NCBI GenBank assembly: GCA_023229845.1
Contig: JALNYK010000014.1
Coordinates: 9,102 to 73,101 of the forward strand
Length of the DNA: 64,000 nucleotides
Direction of reading: 5' to 3'
DNA from: Gallionella sp.
GTDB taxonomy: Bacteria; Pseudomonadota; Gammaproteobacteria; Burkholderiales; Gallionellaceae
Below, one piece after another: positions 14,783 to 24,053 of the stretch (position 1 is its first letter; each line of letters starts with the position of its first letter). Below the pieces are notes generated by a model. The model searched no databases, was not told where the DNA came from, and worked only from the letters and a program-made list of their open reading frames with translations. A program made the translations under genes and the position numbers.

Positions 14783-16912
14783 CTATTCCTGCCTTTCCAG
14801 CAACAGCAATTGCATATCCATCACATTGGTTCCGGTCGGCCCGGTGAACAGATGGCTGCGCCTCTTCAGGCGGCTATCGCATGCCCGGAAGAAAGCGTAG
14901 GAATCGTTGCCCGCGAGATACCCCGCGAGATCGATACCCAGCGAGCGCGCCAGCGCCGCGGTGCGCCCGTCCACCAACGCCCCGGCCGCATCGGTCGGCC
15001 CGTCGCTGCCGTCGGTTCCGGCGGACAGCAGCGCCACGCCCTCCTGCCCCTCGATCTCCAGCGCGAAGGCCAGCGCGAGCTCCTGATTCCTGCCGCCCTT
15101 GCCGTTGCCCGTGACGACGACGGTGGTCTCGCCGCCGCTGATCAGGCAACGGCGTTCGCCCGGCCGCATTCCGGCCAACGTGTCGCGCGCGGTCTGCGCA
15201 AGGAACCGTGCGGCGGCGCGAACATCGCCCTGCAGCTCGGCGGTGAGAATCTGCGCCGGAAGCCCAGATTGCCTGGCTCGTTCCTCCGCCGCTTCGAGCG
15301 CCAGCCCGAGCGCGCCGACGATGACGTTGCGCGTGCGCTCCAGACAGCGGTCGCCCGCTTTCACCGTTTCGGTGATCAATCCGTCCATCCCATTTTGCAA
15401 ATGGGCGACGACGCGCGGCGGCAGCTTTTCCTCCAGCCGGTATTTCGCGATCACCGCCCGCGCATCGCCGAACGTAGAGCCGTCCGGCGCGGTCGGCCCG
15501 GAGGCGATCACGTCCAGCCGGTCGCCGACGACGTCGGACAGCAGCAACGCGAGCAGTTGCGCCGGGTATGCCGCCTGCGCCAGCCTGCCGCCCTTCACGG
15601 CGGAAAGATGCTTGCGCACGGCGTTCAGTTCGTCGATGCCGGCCCCCGCCTTCAGCAGCAGTTCGGTCGTCTGTTGCTTGTCCTGCAGCGTCACGCCCTC
15701 GGCGGGCGCGACCAGCAACGCGGAGCCGCCGCCCGAAATCAGGCAGAGCACCAGCGTCTTTTCGTCGGCGGCGCGCACCATGTCCAGCAGCCGCCGCGCG
15801 CCCTCCGCCCCGGCCTCGTCCGGCACCGGATGCGCAGCCTCTACCTGCTCGACGATCTTCAGCGGCAGCTTGTGGCCTTCCTTCACGACGATCAGCCCGG
15901 CGGAGATGCGCGCGCCGAGCAGCGTCTCGACGGCCTGCGCCATGCGCGCCGCAGCCTTGCCTGCGCCGACAACGACGATGCGCTCGAACGCATCCAGCTC
16001 ATAGCGGTTGCCGCCCGCATGCAGGCATCTGTTCTCGACCCTGGCGAACCTGAGCACCGCGCGGTAGGGATCGACGGCGGCGAGCGCGGCGTCGAATATC
16101 TCCCGCAAGGGGCCCTCGCAGGACAGCAAGCGCAGCACCGCTTCGTTCCAGCCGGCCGGACCGGGCAGTTGCGTCTCGATCAGGCCGGGCGCGGAAATGC
16201 GCGCATCGCGGCTGCCGTCGTCGTGCATCACCCGCACCGGCTTGTCCACCGCTTGCAGCATTTGCAGGTCGTTCAGGCTGTCGCCGAGGCCGATGCTGGC
16301 GACGGCGCCGTAGCGTTTTGCGTAGAGCGCTTTCAGCAGGTTCACGGCGCGGCCCTTGTCGTGCCTGCCCATGATGTGAAACAGCCGGCCCTCGGTCCAG
16401 CTCAGCCCGGCTTGCTCTATCGCGCGCAAAAAGCCTGCGTCGGGCGCGCCGTCGAACACGAAGGGTTCGTCGAAATCGCGCTGCCGCGCGCGCCGCGCAT
16501 CCTCCGGCCCGAGTCCGGTCAGCGCGGCCACCTCGTCCGCCGTCATGTCGCCGAAACCGCGCGCCTGCACCCGCAATTCGTCGCGCAAACGAATGAAGCT
16601 GCGGCGTATCTCCGCATAGGGCGTGCCGAGCGAGATCAGCCGATAATCGCCGCAGTCCACGGCGTCGGGAATGTCGGCGAAATACCCCTGCGGGATGAAG
16701 ATGCCGCCGCCGTTTTCGACGATAAAGGGATGCTCGTTGCCCAACTGCCCGCGGACGACTTCCATCTCCGCGCGCGTCTTGCTGGAACACAGGATCAGCG
16801 GGATATCGCTCGCCCGCACCAGATTCAGCGCGGGCAACGCCGGCTCGAAGGAATACCTCGCGGCATCGAGCAGCGTTCCATCCAGATCGGTAATGATGAT
16901 CGTCTTGGTCAT
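14783..16912 (-). CDS. Fusion: glycosyl-3-phosphoglycerate phosphatase + MOFRL glycerate kinase
   Basis: A 709-residue two-domain enzyme. Residues ~1-270 are a HAD phosphatase of the mannosyl-3-phosphoglycerate phosphatase type: DLDGTLLD at the start, ILCSSKTRAEME as motif II, IGLGDSLNDLQML as the acidic motif. From ~280 on comes a glycerate kinase of the GckA/MOFRL family: AALAAVDPYRAV, VVVGAGKAAARMA, LCLISGGGSALL, LSDVVGDRLDVIASGPTAPD, and the MOFRL part GNGKGGRNQELALAFA with GTDGSDGPTDAAGA. The first half should dephosphorylate glucosyl- or mannosyl-phosphoglycerate; the second phosphorylates glycerate. Both halves look intact. ATG 16912 has AGGA nine bases upstream. Confidence 0.88.
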   Translation of the reverse strand: MTKTIIITDLDGTLLDAARYSFEPALPALNLVRASDIPLILCSSKTRAEMEVVRGQLGNEHPFIVENGGGIFIPQGYFADIPDAVDCGDYRLISLGTPYAEIRRSFIRLRDELRVQARGFGDMTADEVAALTGLGPEDARRARQRDFDEPFVFDGAPDAGFLRAIEQAGLSWTEGRLFHIMGRHDKGRAVNLLKALYAKRYGAVASIGLGDSLNDLQMLQAVDKPVRVMHDDGSRDARISAPGLIETQLPGPAGWNEAVLRLLSCEGPLREIFDAALAAVDPYRAVLRFARVENRCLHAGGNRYELDAFERIVVVGAGKAAARMAQAVETLLGARISAGLIVVKEGHKLPLKIVEQVEAAHPVPDEAGAEGARRLLDMVRAADEKTLVLCLISGGGSALLVAPAEGVTLQDKQQTTELLLKAGAGIDELNAVRKHLSAVKGGRLAQAAYPAQLLALLLSDVVGDRLDVIASGPTAPDGSTFGDARAVIAKYRLEEKLPPRVVAHLQNGMDGLITETVKAGDRCLERTRNVIVGALGLALEAAEERARQSGLPAQILTAELQGDVRAAARFLAQTARDTLAGMRPGERRCLISGGETTVVVTGNGKGGRNQELALAFALEIEGQEGVALLSAGTDGSDGPTDAAGALVDGRTAALARSLGIDLAGYLAGNDSYAFFRACDSRLKRRSHLFTGPTGTNVMDMQLLLLERQE

Positions 16913-17045
16913 ACCGGGATTCCTGTCGCGATATTTCTTTCGTCGGGGATTTCCGGCGCAGGCCCGCCAGAGCGAAAGGCATGCTGTCATGCTTCGCCGA
17001 ATCGGGTCAATCAGGCTTTCCCCCTATATGAGGGATGCGGAGTCG

Positions 17046-19754
17046 TCAGGCCTTGCGGTTGCTGAGCAGCCGTTTCTCGATCTCGATCACGACGAACAGC
17101 AACACGCCGAAACCTGCGATCAATCCCCAGGCCGCCGCATCCAACGCGACCACGCCGAACATCTTCTGCATGAACGGCAGGTAGGTGAATGCGGCCTGAA
17201 TGACTGCCAAGACTCCGATGCTGAGCAGCACATAGCGGTTGCCGGTGAAGTCCTGCCAGCTGCGCACCGGCCCCAGCAGGTAGCGGCAGTTGAACAGGTA
17301 GGCGATCTCGCCCATCACCAGCGCATTCACCGCGACGGTGCGCGCGGTCTCCAGGCTATCGCCGCGCGCAAGCTCCCACAGAAACAGCGCAACCACGCCC
17401 ACGGTGAGCAGCACCGAAACGAAGGTTATGCGCCAGATCATGAAGCGCGACAGGATGGGCTCGGTTGCCGCACGCGGCGCGCGGCGCATCACGTCCGGCT
17501 CGGCCCGCTCGAACGACAGCGCCAGCGCCAGCGTGACCGCGCTGACCATGTTCACCCACAGGATCTGCACCGGCGTGATCGGCAGCACCATGCCAAACAG
17601 GATCGCGATCAGCACGACGCCTGCCTCGCCGCCGTTGGTCGGGATGATGAACACGATGGCCTTCCTGATGTTGTCATACACGGTGCGGCCTTCCTGCACC
17701 GCGTGGGCGATGGTGGCGAAGTTGTCATCGGCCAACACCATCTCCGCCGCCTCCTTGGCAACCTCCGTGCCCTTCATGCCCATCGCCACGCCGATGTCGG
17801 CGCGTTTCAGCGCGGGTGCGTCGTTGACACCGTCGCCGGTCATCGCGACGATCTCGCCGTTGGCCTGCAAGGCCGTGACCAGTCTCAGCTTGTGTTCCGG
17901 GCTGGCGCGCGCGAACACGTCGACATCGCGCACCGCTTGGCGTAGTGCGTCGTCGTCGAGCGCATCGATTTCGCCACCGGTCAGCGCATGGCCGTTGCCG
18001 ATGCCGATCTGCGCGGCGATCGCGCGCGCGGTGTCCGCATGGTCGCCGGTAATCATCTTGACGCGTATGCCTGCGGCTTTGCAGTCGCGCACCGCGGCGA
18101 TGGCCTCCTCGCGCGGCGGGTCGCTGATTCCCACCATGCCCAGCAGCGTGTAGCCGTCCTGCATGTCGTCGAAGTTCAATTCGCGCTGCCCGGCATCGAC
18201 TGTCTTCATCGCCATCGCCAGCACGCGCTGACCGAGCGCGCCGGTCTCGGCCATGCGCTCTTGCCAGTACGGCAGATCCAGCGTTGCATCTTCACCGACT
18301 TCGCGTTGCAGATGGCACATCGCCAGCACCTGCTCGACCGCGCCCTTCACGAAGACGAAGGCGTGGCCGGCATGGTCGTGGTGCAGCGTCGCCATGTAGC
18401 GGTGTTCGGACTCGAACGGGATATGGTCGGTGCGCGGCAGTTCGCCCTGTTCGAAGGCCACGTCCATGCCGGCCTTCAGCGCCAGCGGAATCAGCGCACC
18501 CTCGGTCGGATCGCCGGCGATGCGCCATTGCCCTTCCGCTTTATTCAGCGCGGCGTCGTTACACAGCAGGCCGACGCGCAGCAGATCCAGCGCATGGGAA
18601 TAATCGGCGATGTTCGCCTCCCTGCCGGCGATGGCAAACCCGCCGTGCGGCGCGTAGCCGCTGCCGCTGACCTCGAACACCTGGGGTGCGGCGATCACGC
18701 GCTGCACGGTCATCTCGTTCTTGGTCAGCGTGCCGGTCTTGTCGGTGCAGATCACGGTTACCGAACCCAACGCCTCGACCGCAGGCAGGCGGCGCACGAT
18801 GGCGTTGCGCTTCGCCATGCGCTGCACGCCGAGCGCGAGCGTTATGGTCAGCACCGCGGGCAGGCCTTCCGGAATCGCCGCCACCGCCATGCTGACCGCG
18901 GCGAGGAACATGTCGCCGAGGCCGAAGCTGTGCACCAGCCAGCCGAACAGGAAGGTGAGCACGGCCAGCGCCATGATCGCAACGGTCAGCCAGCGCCCGA
19001 AGGTCTCCATCTGGCGCAGCAGCGGCGTGGTCATGCTCTGCACCTCTTCCAGCATCGCGCTGATGCGCCCGATCTCGGTGTCGTCGGCGGTCGCCACCAC
19101 CACGCCCATGCCTTGCCCGTACACCACCAGCGTGCTGGAATAGGCCATGCAGTAGCGATCACCCAGCACGGCTCGCGCATCCACTGCGGCAGGATTTTTT
19201 TCGACGGCGGTGGATTCACCGGTCAGCGCCGCCTCCTCGATGCGCAGATTCTTCGCGTTCAACAAGCGCAGATCAGCGGGCACCTTGTCGCCGGAGGCGA
19301 GCAGCACGATGTCGCCGGGCGTCAGCGTCTCCGCCGCGACCACCGTGCGCCGGCCTTCGCGCAGCACCGTGGCCTCCGGCGACAGCATGCGACGGATCGC
19401 CTCCATCGCCTTCTCGGCCTTGCCCTCCTGGAGGAAACCGATGATGGCGTTGATCACGACGACACCGACGATCACCGCAGTGTCCACCCAATGCGCGAGC
19501 AGCGCGGTGACCGTCGCAGCGGCCAGCAGCACATAGATCAGCACGTTGTGGAATTGCAGCAGGAAGCGCATCAGCGGCCCGCGCCGATGCGGCGGCGTCA
19601 GGCGGTTGGGGCCGTAGCGCTGCATGCGTTGCGCGGCTTCGGCAGCGGACAGCCCATCGAGCGTCGAGTCGAGCGCTGACAGCGCCTCCTGCGCCGACTG
19701 GCTATGCCAGTCAGGACTTGCAGCAGATTGGTGAGGGATCCCGGTGTGCGCCAT
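17046..19754 (-). CDS. P-type cation-transporting ATPase (type II, PacL/CtpF-like)
   Basis: About 902 residues with every P-type landmark: N-terminal cation ATPase domain (YGPNRLTPP), actuator motif ALTGESTAVEK, the M4 site AAIPEGLPAVLTI, phosphorylation site CTDKTGTLTKNEM, hinge MTGDGVNDAPALK, and four C-terminal helices. M5/M6 read IIPTNGGEAGVVL and LWVNMVSAVTLALALSFE, which differ from the N-x-x-TD of classical Ca2+ pumps, so the ion (Ca2+, Na+, Mn2+ or another) is open. ATG 19754 is preferred with AAGGG upstream; an in-frame extension exists to 19793. It is 17 bp downstream of dgkA in the same direction. Confidence 0.9.
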   Translation of the reverse strand: MAHTGIPHQSAASPDWHSQSAQEALSALDSTLDGLSAAEAAQRMQRYGPNRLTPPHRRGPLMRFLLQFHNVLIYVLLAAATVTALLAHWVDTAVIVGVVVINAIIGFLQEGKAEKAMEAIRRMLSPEATVLREGRRTVVAAETLTPGDIVLLASGDKVPADLRLLNAKNLRIEEAALTGESTAVEKNPAAVDARAVLGDRYCMAYSSTLVVYGQGMGVVVATADDTEIGRISAMLEEVQSMTTPLLRQMETFGRWLTVAIMALAVLTFLFGWLVHSFGLGDMFLAAVSMAVAAIPEGLPAVLTITLALGVQRMAKRNAIVRRLPAVEALGSVTVICTDKTGTLTKNEMTVQRVIAAPQVFEVSGSGYAPHGGFAIAGREANIADYSHALDLLRVGLLCNDAALNKAEGQWRIAGDPTEGALIPLALKAGMDVAFEQGELPRTDHIPFESEHRYMATLHHDHAGHAFVFVKGAVEQVLAMCHLQREVGEDATLDLPYWQERMAETGALGQRVLAMAMKTVDAGQRELNFDDMQDGYTLLGMVGISDPPREEAIAAVRDCKAAGIRVKMITGDHADTARAIAAQIGIGNGHALTGGEIDALDDDALRQAVRDVDVFARASPEHKLRLVTALQANGEIVAMTGDGVNDAPALKRADIGVAMGMKGTEVAKEAAEMVLADDNFATIAHAVQEGRTVYDNIRKAIVFIIPTNGGEAGVVLIAILFGMVLPITPVQILWVNMVSAVTLALALSFERAEPDVMRRAPRAATEPILSRFMIWRITFVSVLLTVGVVALFLWELARGDSLETARTVAVNALVMGEIAYLFNCRYLLGPVRSWQDFTGNRYVLLSIGVLAVIQAAFTYLPFMQKMFGVVALDAAAWGLIAGFGVLLFVVIEIEKRLLSNRKA

Positions 19755-19771
19755 TTTCACACCCTTTCGAA

Positions 19772-20137
19772 TCAGATGAGAACCAGCCCCCATACTACCA
19801 CCGCGTTGACGATGCTCAGCAGCACCGCCGCGCTGGCGATGTCCTTGGCGCGCTTCGCGAGCGGATGGCGTTCCAGCGAGGTGTGGTCCACCGCGGCTTC
19901 CAGCGCGGAGTTGACGAGCTCGACGATCAGCACCAGCAGGATGCTGGCGACCATCAGTGCCTTGCCGAGTTTGTCGACGGGCGTAAGCAATGCAACCGGA
20001 ATCGCGATCAGTGCGACCAGCACTTCCTGACGAAACGCATCCTCGTGTTGCCAGGCGGCGCGAAGTCCGGCTGCGGCAGTTTGCGTGGCATGCCAGACAT
20101 GGCTCAGCCCGCGCGGATGCTTGTGATCGGGCTCCAT
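19772..20137 (-). CDS. dgkA: Diacylglycerol kinase
   Basis: A 121-residue inner-membrane enzyme with three helices that phosphorylates diacylglycerol to phosphatidate, recycling lipid from glycan and osmoregulated periplasmic glucan synthesis. The signature ELVNSALEAAVDHTS followed by AKRAKDIASAAVLL is unmistakable, with the catalytic glutamate and the metal-binding glutamate and aspartate in place. Its start is 4 bp after the stop of the small membrane protein, and the ATPase follows, so the three are probably one transcript. Confidence 0.95.
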   Translation of the reverse strand: MEPDHKHPRGLSHVWHATQTAAAGLRAAWQHEDAFRQEVLVALIAIPVALLTPVDKLGKALMVASILLVLIVELVNSALEAAVDHTSLERHPLAKRAKDIASAAVLLSIVNAVVVWGLVLI

Positions 20138-20141
20138 GCGC

Positions 20142-20429
20142 TCAGCTCACCCGTTCCACTTTGAAGTAGAACCAGAGGTAATACGCGCCTATCACCGTAC
20201 CGATCGGGAAGGTGAACAGCGACAGCGCCGAGCAGGGCAGGCATATCCACGAGGAGCGGCGCATATTCGCCACCAGCGAGAATCCCGCCGCGAGGAAGGT
20301 CAGCCCGACCAGCACGCCGGCGACAGCCGCGGGGCCCAACAACTGATCGAATTTCAGCGCCAACAGCGAGAGAATCAGCGCACCGAAGATGATCCAGCAG
20401 ATGCCGATGATGCGTTTGTGTGTCTTCAT
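20142..20429 (-). CDS. Small membrane protein of unknown function
   Basis: A 95-residue protein with three predicted membrane helices (GICWIIFGALILSLLAL, AAVAGVLVGLTFLAAGFSLV, LFTFPIGTVIGAYYLWFYF). Two cysteines sit in SWICLPCSA between helices two and three. I do not recognise a named family, though such small proteins are common beside lipid and transport genes. It lies between tpx and dgkA with a 4-bp gap to dgkA, so it is likely translated with it. Confidence 0.65.
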   Translation of the reverse strand: MKTHKRIIGICWIIFGALILSLLALKFDQLLGPAAVAGVLVGLTFLAAGFSLVANMRRSSWICLPCSALSLFTFPIGTVIGAYYLWFYFKVERVS

Positions 20430-20449
20430 GCTTGCCCGCCGCCAAGTGT

Positions 20450-20971
20450 TTACTGCAACGCGGCCAGCGCCGCGTCGTAGTTCGGTTCGTGGGTGATGTC
20501 ATCCACCAGCTCGGCATGCAGCACGCGATCGTTCTCGTCCAGCACCAGCACCGCGCGGGCGGTTACACCGGCCAATGCGGTGTCGGCGATTTTCACACCA
20601 TAGTTGCGCATGAACTCACGGCCGCGCATCAGCGACAGCGTAACGACGTTCTCCAGCCCCTCGGCGGCGCAGAAGCGGGCCGAGGCGAACGGCAGGTCGG
20701 CGGAGATCACCAACACCACGGCGTTTTCCAGCTTGTTAGCCGCCTCGTTGAACTTGCGCGCCGACGCGGCACATACCGCCGTGTCCAGGCTGGGGACAAT
20801 GTTCAGCACTTTGCGCTTGCCGGCGTAGCTCTGCAGCGTCACGTCCTTCAGGCCCTTGTCGACCAACGTGAACGCCGGGGCGGTCTGCCCGACTTCCGGA
20901 AATTTCCCGTACAGCGTGACCGGCGCCCCCTTTAACGTGACGCTGGTTTTGTTGCTGATGTCTTTGGACAT
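20450..20971 (-). CDS. tpx: Thiol peroxidase (atypical 2-Cys peroxiredoxin)
   Basis: A 173-residue peroxiredoxin that reduces lipid and hydrogen peroxides with thioredoxin. The Tpx hallmarks are GKFPEVGQTAPAFTLVD, the peroxidatic cysteine in SLDTAVCAASARKFNE, and the resolving cysteine in SARFCAAEGLENVVTLS. Length matches the E. coli type. The start has GGAGA eight bases upstream. It is separated from gcvP by a 22-bp inverted-repeat element, so it likely has its own promoter. Confidence 0.96.
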   Translation of the reverse strand: MSKDISNKTSVTLKGAPVTLYGKFPEVGQTAPAFTLVDKGLKDVTLQSYAGKRKVLNIVPSLDTAVCAASARKFNEAANKLENAVVLVISADLPFASARFCAAEGLENVVTLSLMRGREFMRNYGVKIADTALAGVTARAVLVLDENDRVLHAELVDDITHEPNYDAALAALQ

Positions 20972-21000
20972 GATGGTCTCCTTAAAAAATTCCCGTCATT

Positions 21001-21111
21001 CCGGCGGAGGCCGGAATCCAGTAAAAATAAACATCCCGCGAAGCGGACGACATTTGATGTTGACCTGCTTCGCAGGAAATTATTAATCAACTGGATTCCG
21101 GCCTCCGCCGG
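21001..21111. repeat. Inverted repeat element between tpx and gcvP
   Basis: A 22-bp arm beginning CCGGCGGAGGCCGGAATCCA at 21001-21022 is perfectly inverted at 21090-21111. The arms carry the CCGGCGGAGGCCGG palindrome also present inside the element at 34985-35137. The interior has a second small stem around GCGAAGC / GCTTCGC. It looks like a non-coding dispersed repeat. Confidence 0.75.
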
Positions 21112-21119
21112 ATAACCAG

Positions 21120-21146
21120 CGACTTGCCCGCTTGCGGGCTTAGTCG
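21120..21146 (-). terminator. Hairpin at the end of gcvP
   Basis: GCCCGC (21126-21131) pairs with GCGGGC (21134-21139) and is extended by outer CGACT / AGTCG. It lies 32 bp past the gcvP stop. There is no strong T-run, so termination is only probable. Confidence 0.45.
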
Positions 21147-21177
21147 AATGGCTAGTAGTTACATCAATGACGCAGCA

Positions 21178-24024
21178 TTAAACGTAACTATCCACCGGCG
21201 GGCAGGCACACACCAGGTTCTTGTCGCCGTACACGTTGTCCACCCGCGCGACCGCAGGCCAGAACTTGTTGTCGCGCACCCAGGGCAGCGGATACGCAGC
21301 CTGTTCGCGAGTGTAGCTGCGCGTCCAGTCGGATGTCACTACGGCCTTGGCGGTATGCGGCGCGTGCTTGAGGATGTTGTCCTTTTTGTCCACCTTGCCG
21401 GTGATGACTTCTTCGATCTCGCCGCGGATCGCAATCATCGCCTCGCAGAAACGATCCAGCTCGGCCTTGGATTCGCTCTCGGTCGGCTCGACCATCAGCG
21501 TGTCCACCACCGGGAAGGAAGTGGTCGGCGCGTGGAAGCCGAAGTCCATCAGGCGTTTGGCGATGTCACCCACTTCCACGCCTTCCTTCTTCCACTCGCG
21601 GCAGTCGAGGATCATCTCGTGCGCGCAGCGGCCGTTGCTGCCGCTGTACAGGGTGGCGTAATGGTCCTTCAACGATTCCTTGATGTAGTTCGCGTTCAGG
21701 ATCGCCATCTTCGTCGCCTCGGACAGGCCCGCGCCGCCCATCATCCTGATATAGCCGTAGGAGATCAGCAGGATCAGCGCGCTGCCGTAGGGCGCCGCGG
21801 ACACCGCGTGGATGGCCTGCGCGCCGCCGACCTTGACCATGGCATGTCCCGGCAGGAACGGCGTCAGGTGTTCCGCGACGCCGATCGGGCCTGCGCCCGG
21901 TCCGCCGCCGCCGTGCGGGATCGCGAAGGTCTTGTGCAGGTTCAGGTGGCACACGTCCGCGCCGATGTTGCCGGGGCTGGTCAGGCCGACCTGCGCGTTC
22001 ATGTTCGCGCCGTCCATGTAAACCTGGCCGCCGTTCGCGTGGATGATCGCGGTGATGTCGCGGATCGATTCCTCGTACACGCCGTGCGTGCTGGGGTAGG
22101 TCACCATCAGGCAGGACAGTTTGTCTTTGTGCTCTTCCGCCTTCGCGCGCAGGTCGTCCACGTCGATGTTGCCGCGTGCGTCGCACTTCACGACGACGAT
22201 GTCCATGCCGCACATCGCCGCACTCGCCGGGTTGGTGCCGTGCGCGGAGGACGGGATCAGCACCACGTTGCGCTGCGCCTCGCCGCGCGAGCGGTGGTAG
22301 GCCTGTATCACCAGCAGGCCGGCGTATTCGCCGGACGCGCCGCTGTTCGGCTGGAAGCTCATCTGCGCGAAACCTGTGATTTCGGACAGCGCGGCATCCA
22401 GACCGGAGATCAGCTCTTGGTAACCCTCGGCCTGCTCCAGCGGCACGAAGGGATGCAGGTTCGCAAACTCGGGCCAGGTCAGCGCCAGCATCTCGGAGGC
22501 CGCGTTCAGCTTCATCGTGCAGGAGCCCAGCGAGATCATCGAATGCGTCAGCGACAGGTCCTTGTTTTCGAGGCGCTTGATGTAACGCATCATCTCGGTC
22601 TCGGTGTGGTAGCGGCTGAACACCGGATGGCCCAGGATCGAAGACTGGCGCTGCTTGAACGCCATCGCCTGCGCCTCGACATCGGCTGCGGTCAGCACGG
22701 GTGCGGCCTTGCCTGCCTTCTGCGCGAACACCGCGAGGATGGCGTTGAGGTCGGCGGTCGTGGTGGTCTCGTCCAGCGACAGCGTCAGGCCGTCGTTGGC
22801 GTAATGGAAGTTGATCTGCGCGGCCTCGGCCAGCGCATGCACCTTCACGTTGTCGGTGTGCAGCAGCTTGATCGTGTCGAAGAATGCGCCGGGTGCGACG
22901 TTGTAGCCGAGCTTCTTCAGCTCGTTCGCCAGCGCGACCGTGGACAGGTGCACCTTGCGGGCAATCGCACGCAGGCCGTCCGCACCGTGGTACACCGCGT
23001 ACATGCCGGCCATGATCGCCAGCAGCGCCTGCGCGGTGCAGATGTTCGAAGTCGCCTTCTCGCGGCGGATATGCTGCTCGCGCGTCTGCAGCGCCATGCG
23101 CAACGCAGCGCCGCCGTCGGCATCGACCGACACGCCGATGATGCGGCCCGGCATCGAGCGCTTTTGCGCGTCGCGGCAGGCGAAGTAGGCGGCGTGCGGG
23201 CCGCCGTAGCCCATCGGTACGCCGAAGCGTTGCGTCGAACCCAGCACCACGTCCGCTCCCCACTCGCCCGGCGGTGTCAGCAGCACCAGACTCAGGATGT
23301 CGGCGGCGACTGCGACGGTCATGCCGTTGACCTTGGCGCGCGCGACGAAGTCGGCGTAGTCATGCACCGTGCCGTCGGCGGTCGGATATTGCAGCAATGC
23401 GCCGTACAGCTTGTCGTTCAACGTGACAGTCTTGAAGTCGCCGATCACCAGCTCGATACCCAGCGGCTTCGCGCGCGTCTTCAGCAGCTCGATGGTCTGC
23501 GGGAAGCACTCGTGCGACACGAAGAAGCTGGTCTTGTCCGACGCGTCGCGCGGGCGCAGGCCGTGCAGCATGGTCATCGCCTCGGCCGCGGCGGTCGCCT
23601 CGTCCAGCAGCGACGCGTTGGCGATCTCCATGCCGGTCAGGTCCATCACCATCGTCTGGAAATTCAGCAGCGCCTCCAGGCGGCCCTGCGCGATCTCGGC
23701 CTGGTACGGCGTGTAGGCGGTATACCAGCCCGGATTTTCCAGCACGTTGCGCTGGATCACCGCGGGCAGCACGGTATTGTAATAGCCTTGGCCGATGTAA
23801 CTCTTGTACAGCTTGTTCTTCGCGGCGATGCCGCGCAGATGCTCTAGGTACTCGTGCTCGGACATGCATTCCGGCAGATTCAGCGGCTGCTGCAAACGGA
23901 TGGCCGCAGGCACGGTCTGGTCGATCAGCGCGTCGAGAGATGAGGCGTTGATCTTCTTCAGCATGGCCTGAACGTCTGCTGCGTTCGAGCCGTTATGGCG
24001 AGTTACAAATTGGTCGGAGTTCAT
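21178..24024 (-). CDS. gcvP: Glycine dehydrogenase (decarboxylating), P protein
   Basis: A full-length 948-residue P protein, PLP enzyme of the glycine cleavage system. It decarboxylates glycine and passes the aminomethyl group to the lipoyl arm of GcvH. Seen: the N-terminal SYIGQGYYNTVLPAVIQRN and TPYQAEIAQGRLEALLNFQT, the mid-region GSCTMKLNAASEM, the PLP lysine in CHLNLHKTFAIPHGGGGPG, and the C-terminal SYTREQAAYPLPWVRDNKFW. It is the last gene of the gcvTHP operon, all under the glycine riboswitch. A C/T-rich inverted repeat separates it from gcvH. Confidence 0.98.
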   Translation of the reverse strand: MNSDQFVTRHNGSNAADVQAMLKKINASSLDALIDQTVPAAIRLQQPLNLPECMSEHEYLEHLRGIAAKNKLYKSYIGQGYYNTVLPAVIQRNVLENPGWYTAYTPYQAEIAQGRLEALLNFQTMVMDLTGMEIANASLLDEATAAAEAMTMLHGLRPRDASDKTSFFVSHECFPQTIELLKTRAKPLGIELVIGDFKTVTLNDKLYGALLQYPTADGTVHDYADFVARAKVNGMTVAVAADILSLVLLTPPGEWGADVVLGSTQRFGVPMGYGGPHAAYFACRDAQKRSMPGRIIGVSVDADGGAALRMALQTREQHIRREKATSNICTAQALLAIMAGMYAVYHGADGLRAIARKVHLSTVALANELKKLGYNVAPGAFFDTIKLLHTDNVKVHALAEAAQINFHYANDGLTLSLDETTTTADLNAILAVFAQKAGKAAPVLTAADVEAQAMAFKQRQSSILGHPVFSRYHTETEMMRYIKRLENKDLSLTHSMISLGSCTMKLNAASEMLALTWPEFANLHPFVPLEQAEGYQELISGLDAALSEITGFAQMSFQPNSGASGEYAGLLVIQAYHRSRGEAQRNVVLIPSSAHGTNPASAAMCGMDIVVVKCDARGNIDVDDLRAKAEEHKDKLSCLMVTYPSTHGVYEESIRDITAIIHANGGQVYMDGANMNAQVGLTSPGNIGADVCHLNLHKTFAIPHGGGGPGAGPIGVAEHLTPFLPGHAMVKVGGAQAIHAVSAAPYGSALILLISYGYIRMMGGAGLSEATKMAILNANYIKESLKDHYATLYSGSNGRCAHEMILDCREWKKEGVEVGDIAKRLMDFGFHAPTTSFPVVDTLMVEPTESESKAELDRFCEAMIAIRGEIEEVITGKVDKKDNILKHAPHTAKAVVTSDWTRSYTREQAAYPLPWVRDNKFWPAVARVDNVYGDKNLVCACPPVDSYV

Positions 24025-24053
24025 GGGATTCGGCGTGAAATTCTTGGAAAAAT

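Noticed and set aside
14810..17065. Very long plus-strand open frame opposite the phosphatase-kinase fusion
   Set aside because: Its translation is rich in Arg, Gln and His with no motif, and it mirrors a clearly real gene; a GC-rich antisense shadow.
17988..19679. 563-codon plus-strand frame opposite the P-type ATPase
   Set aside because: Composition is typical of an antisense shadow and the ATPase motifs on the other strand are unambiguous.
21124..23847. 907-codon plus-strand open frame opposite gcvP
   Set aside because: Low-complexity His/Arg/Val-rich shadow of gcvP with no recognisable domain.
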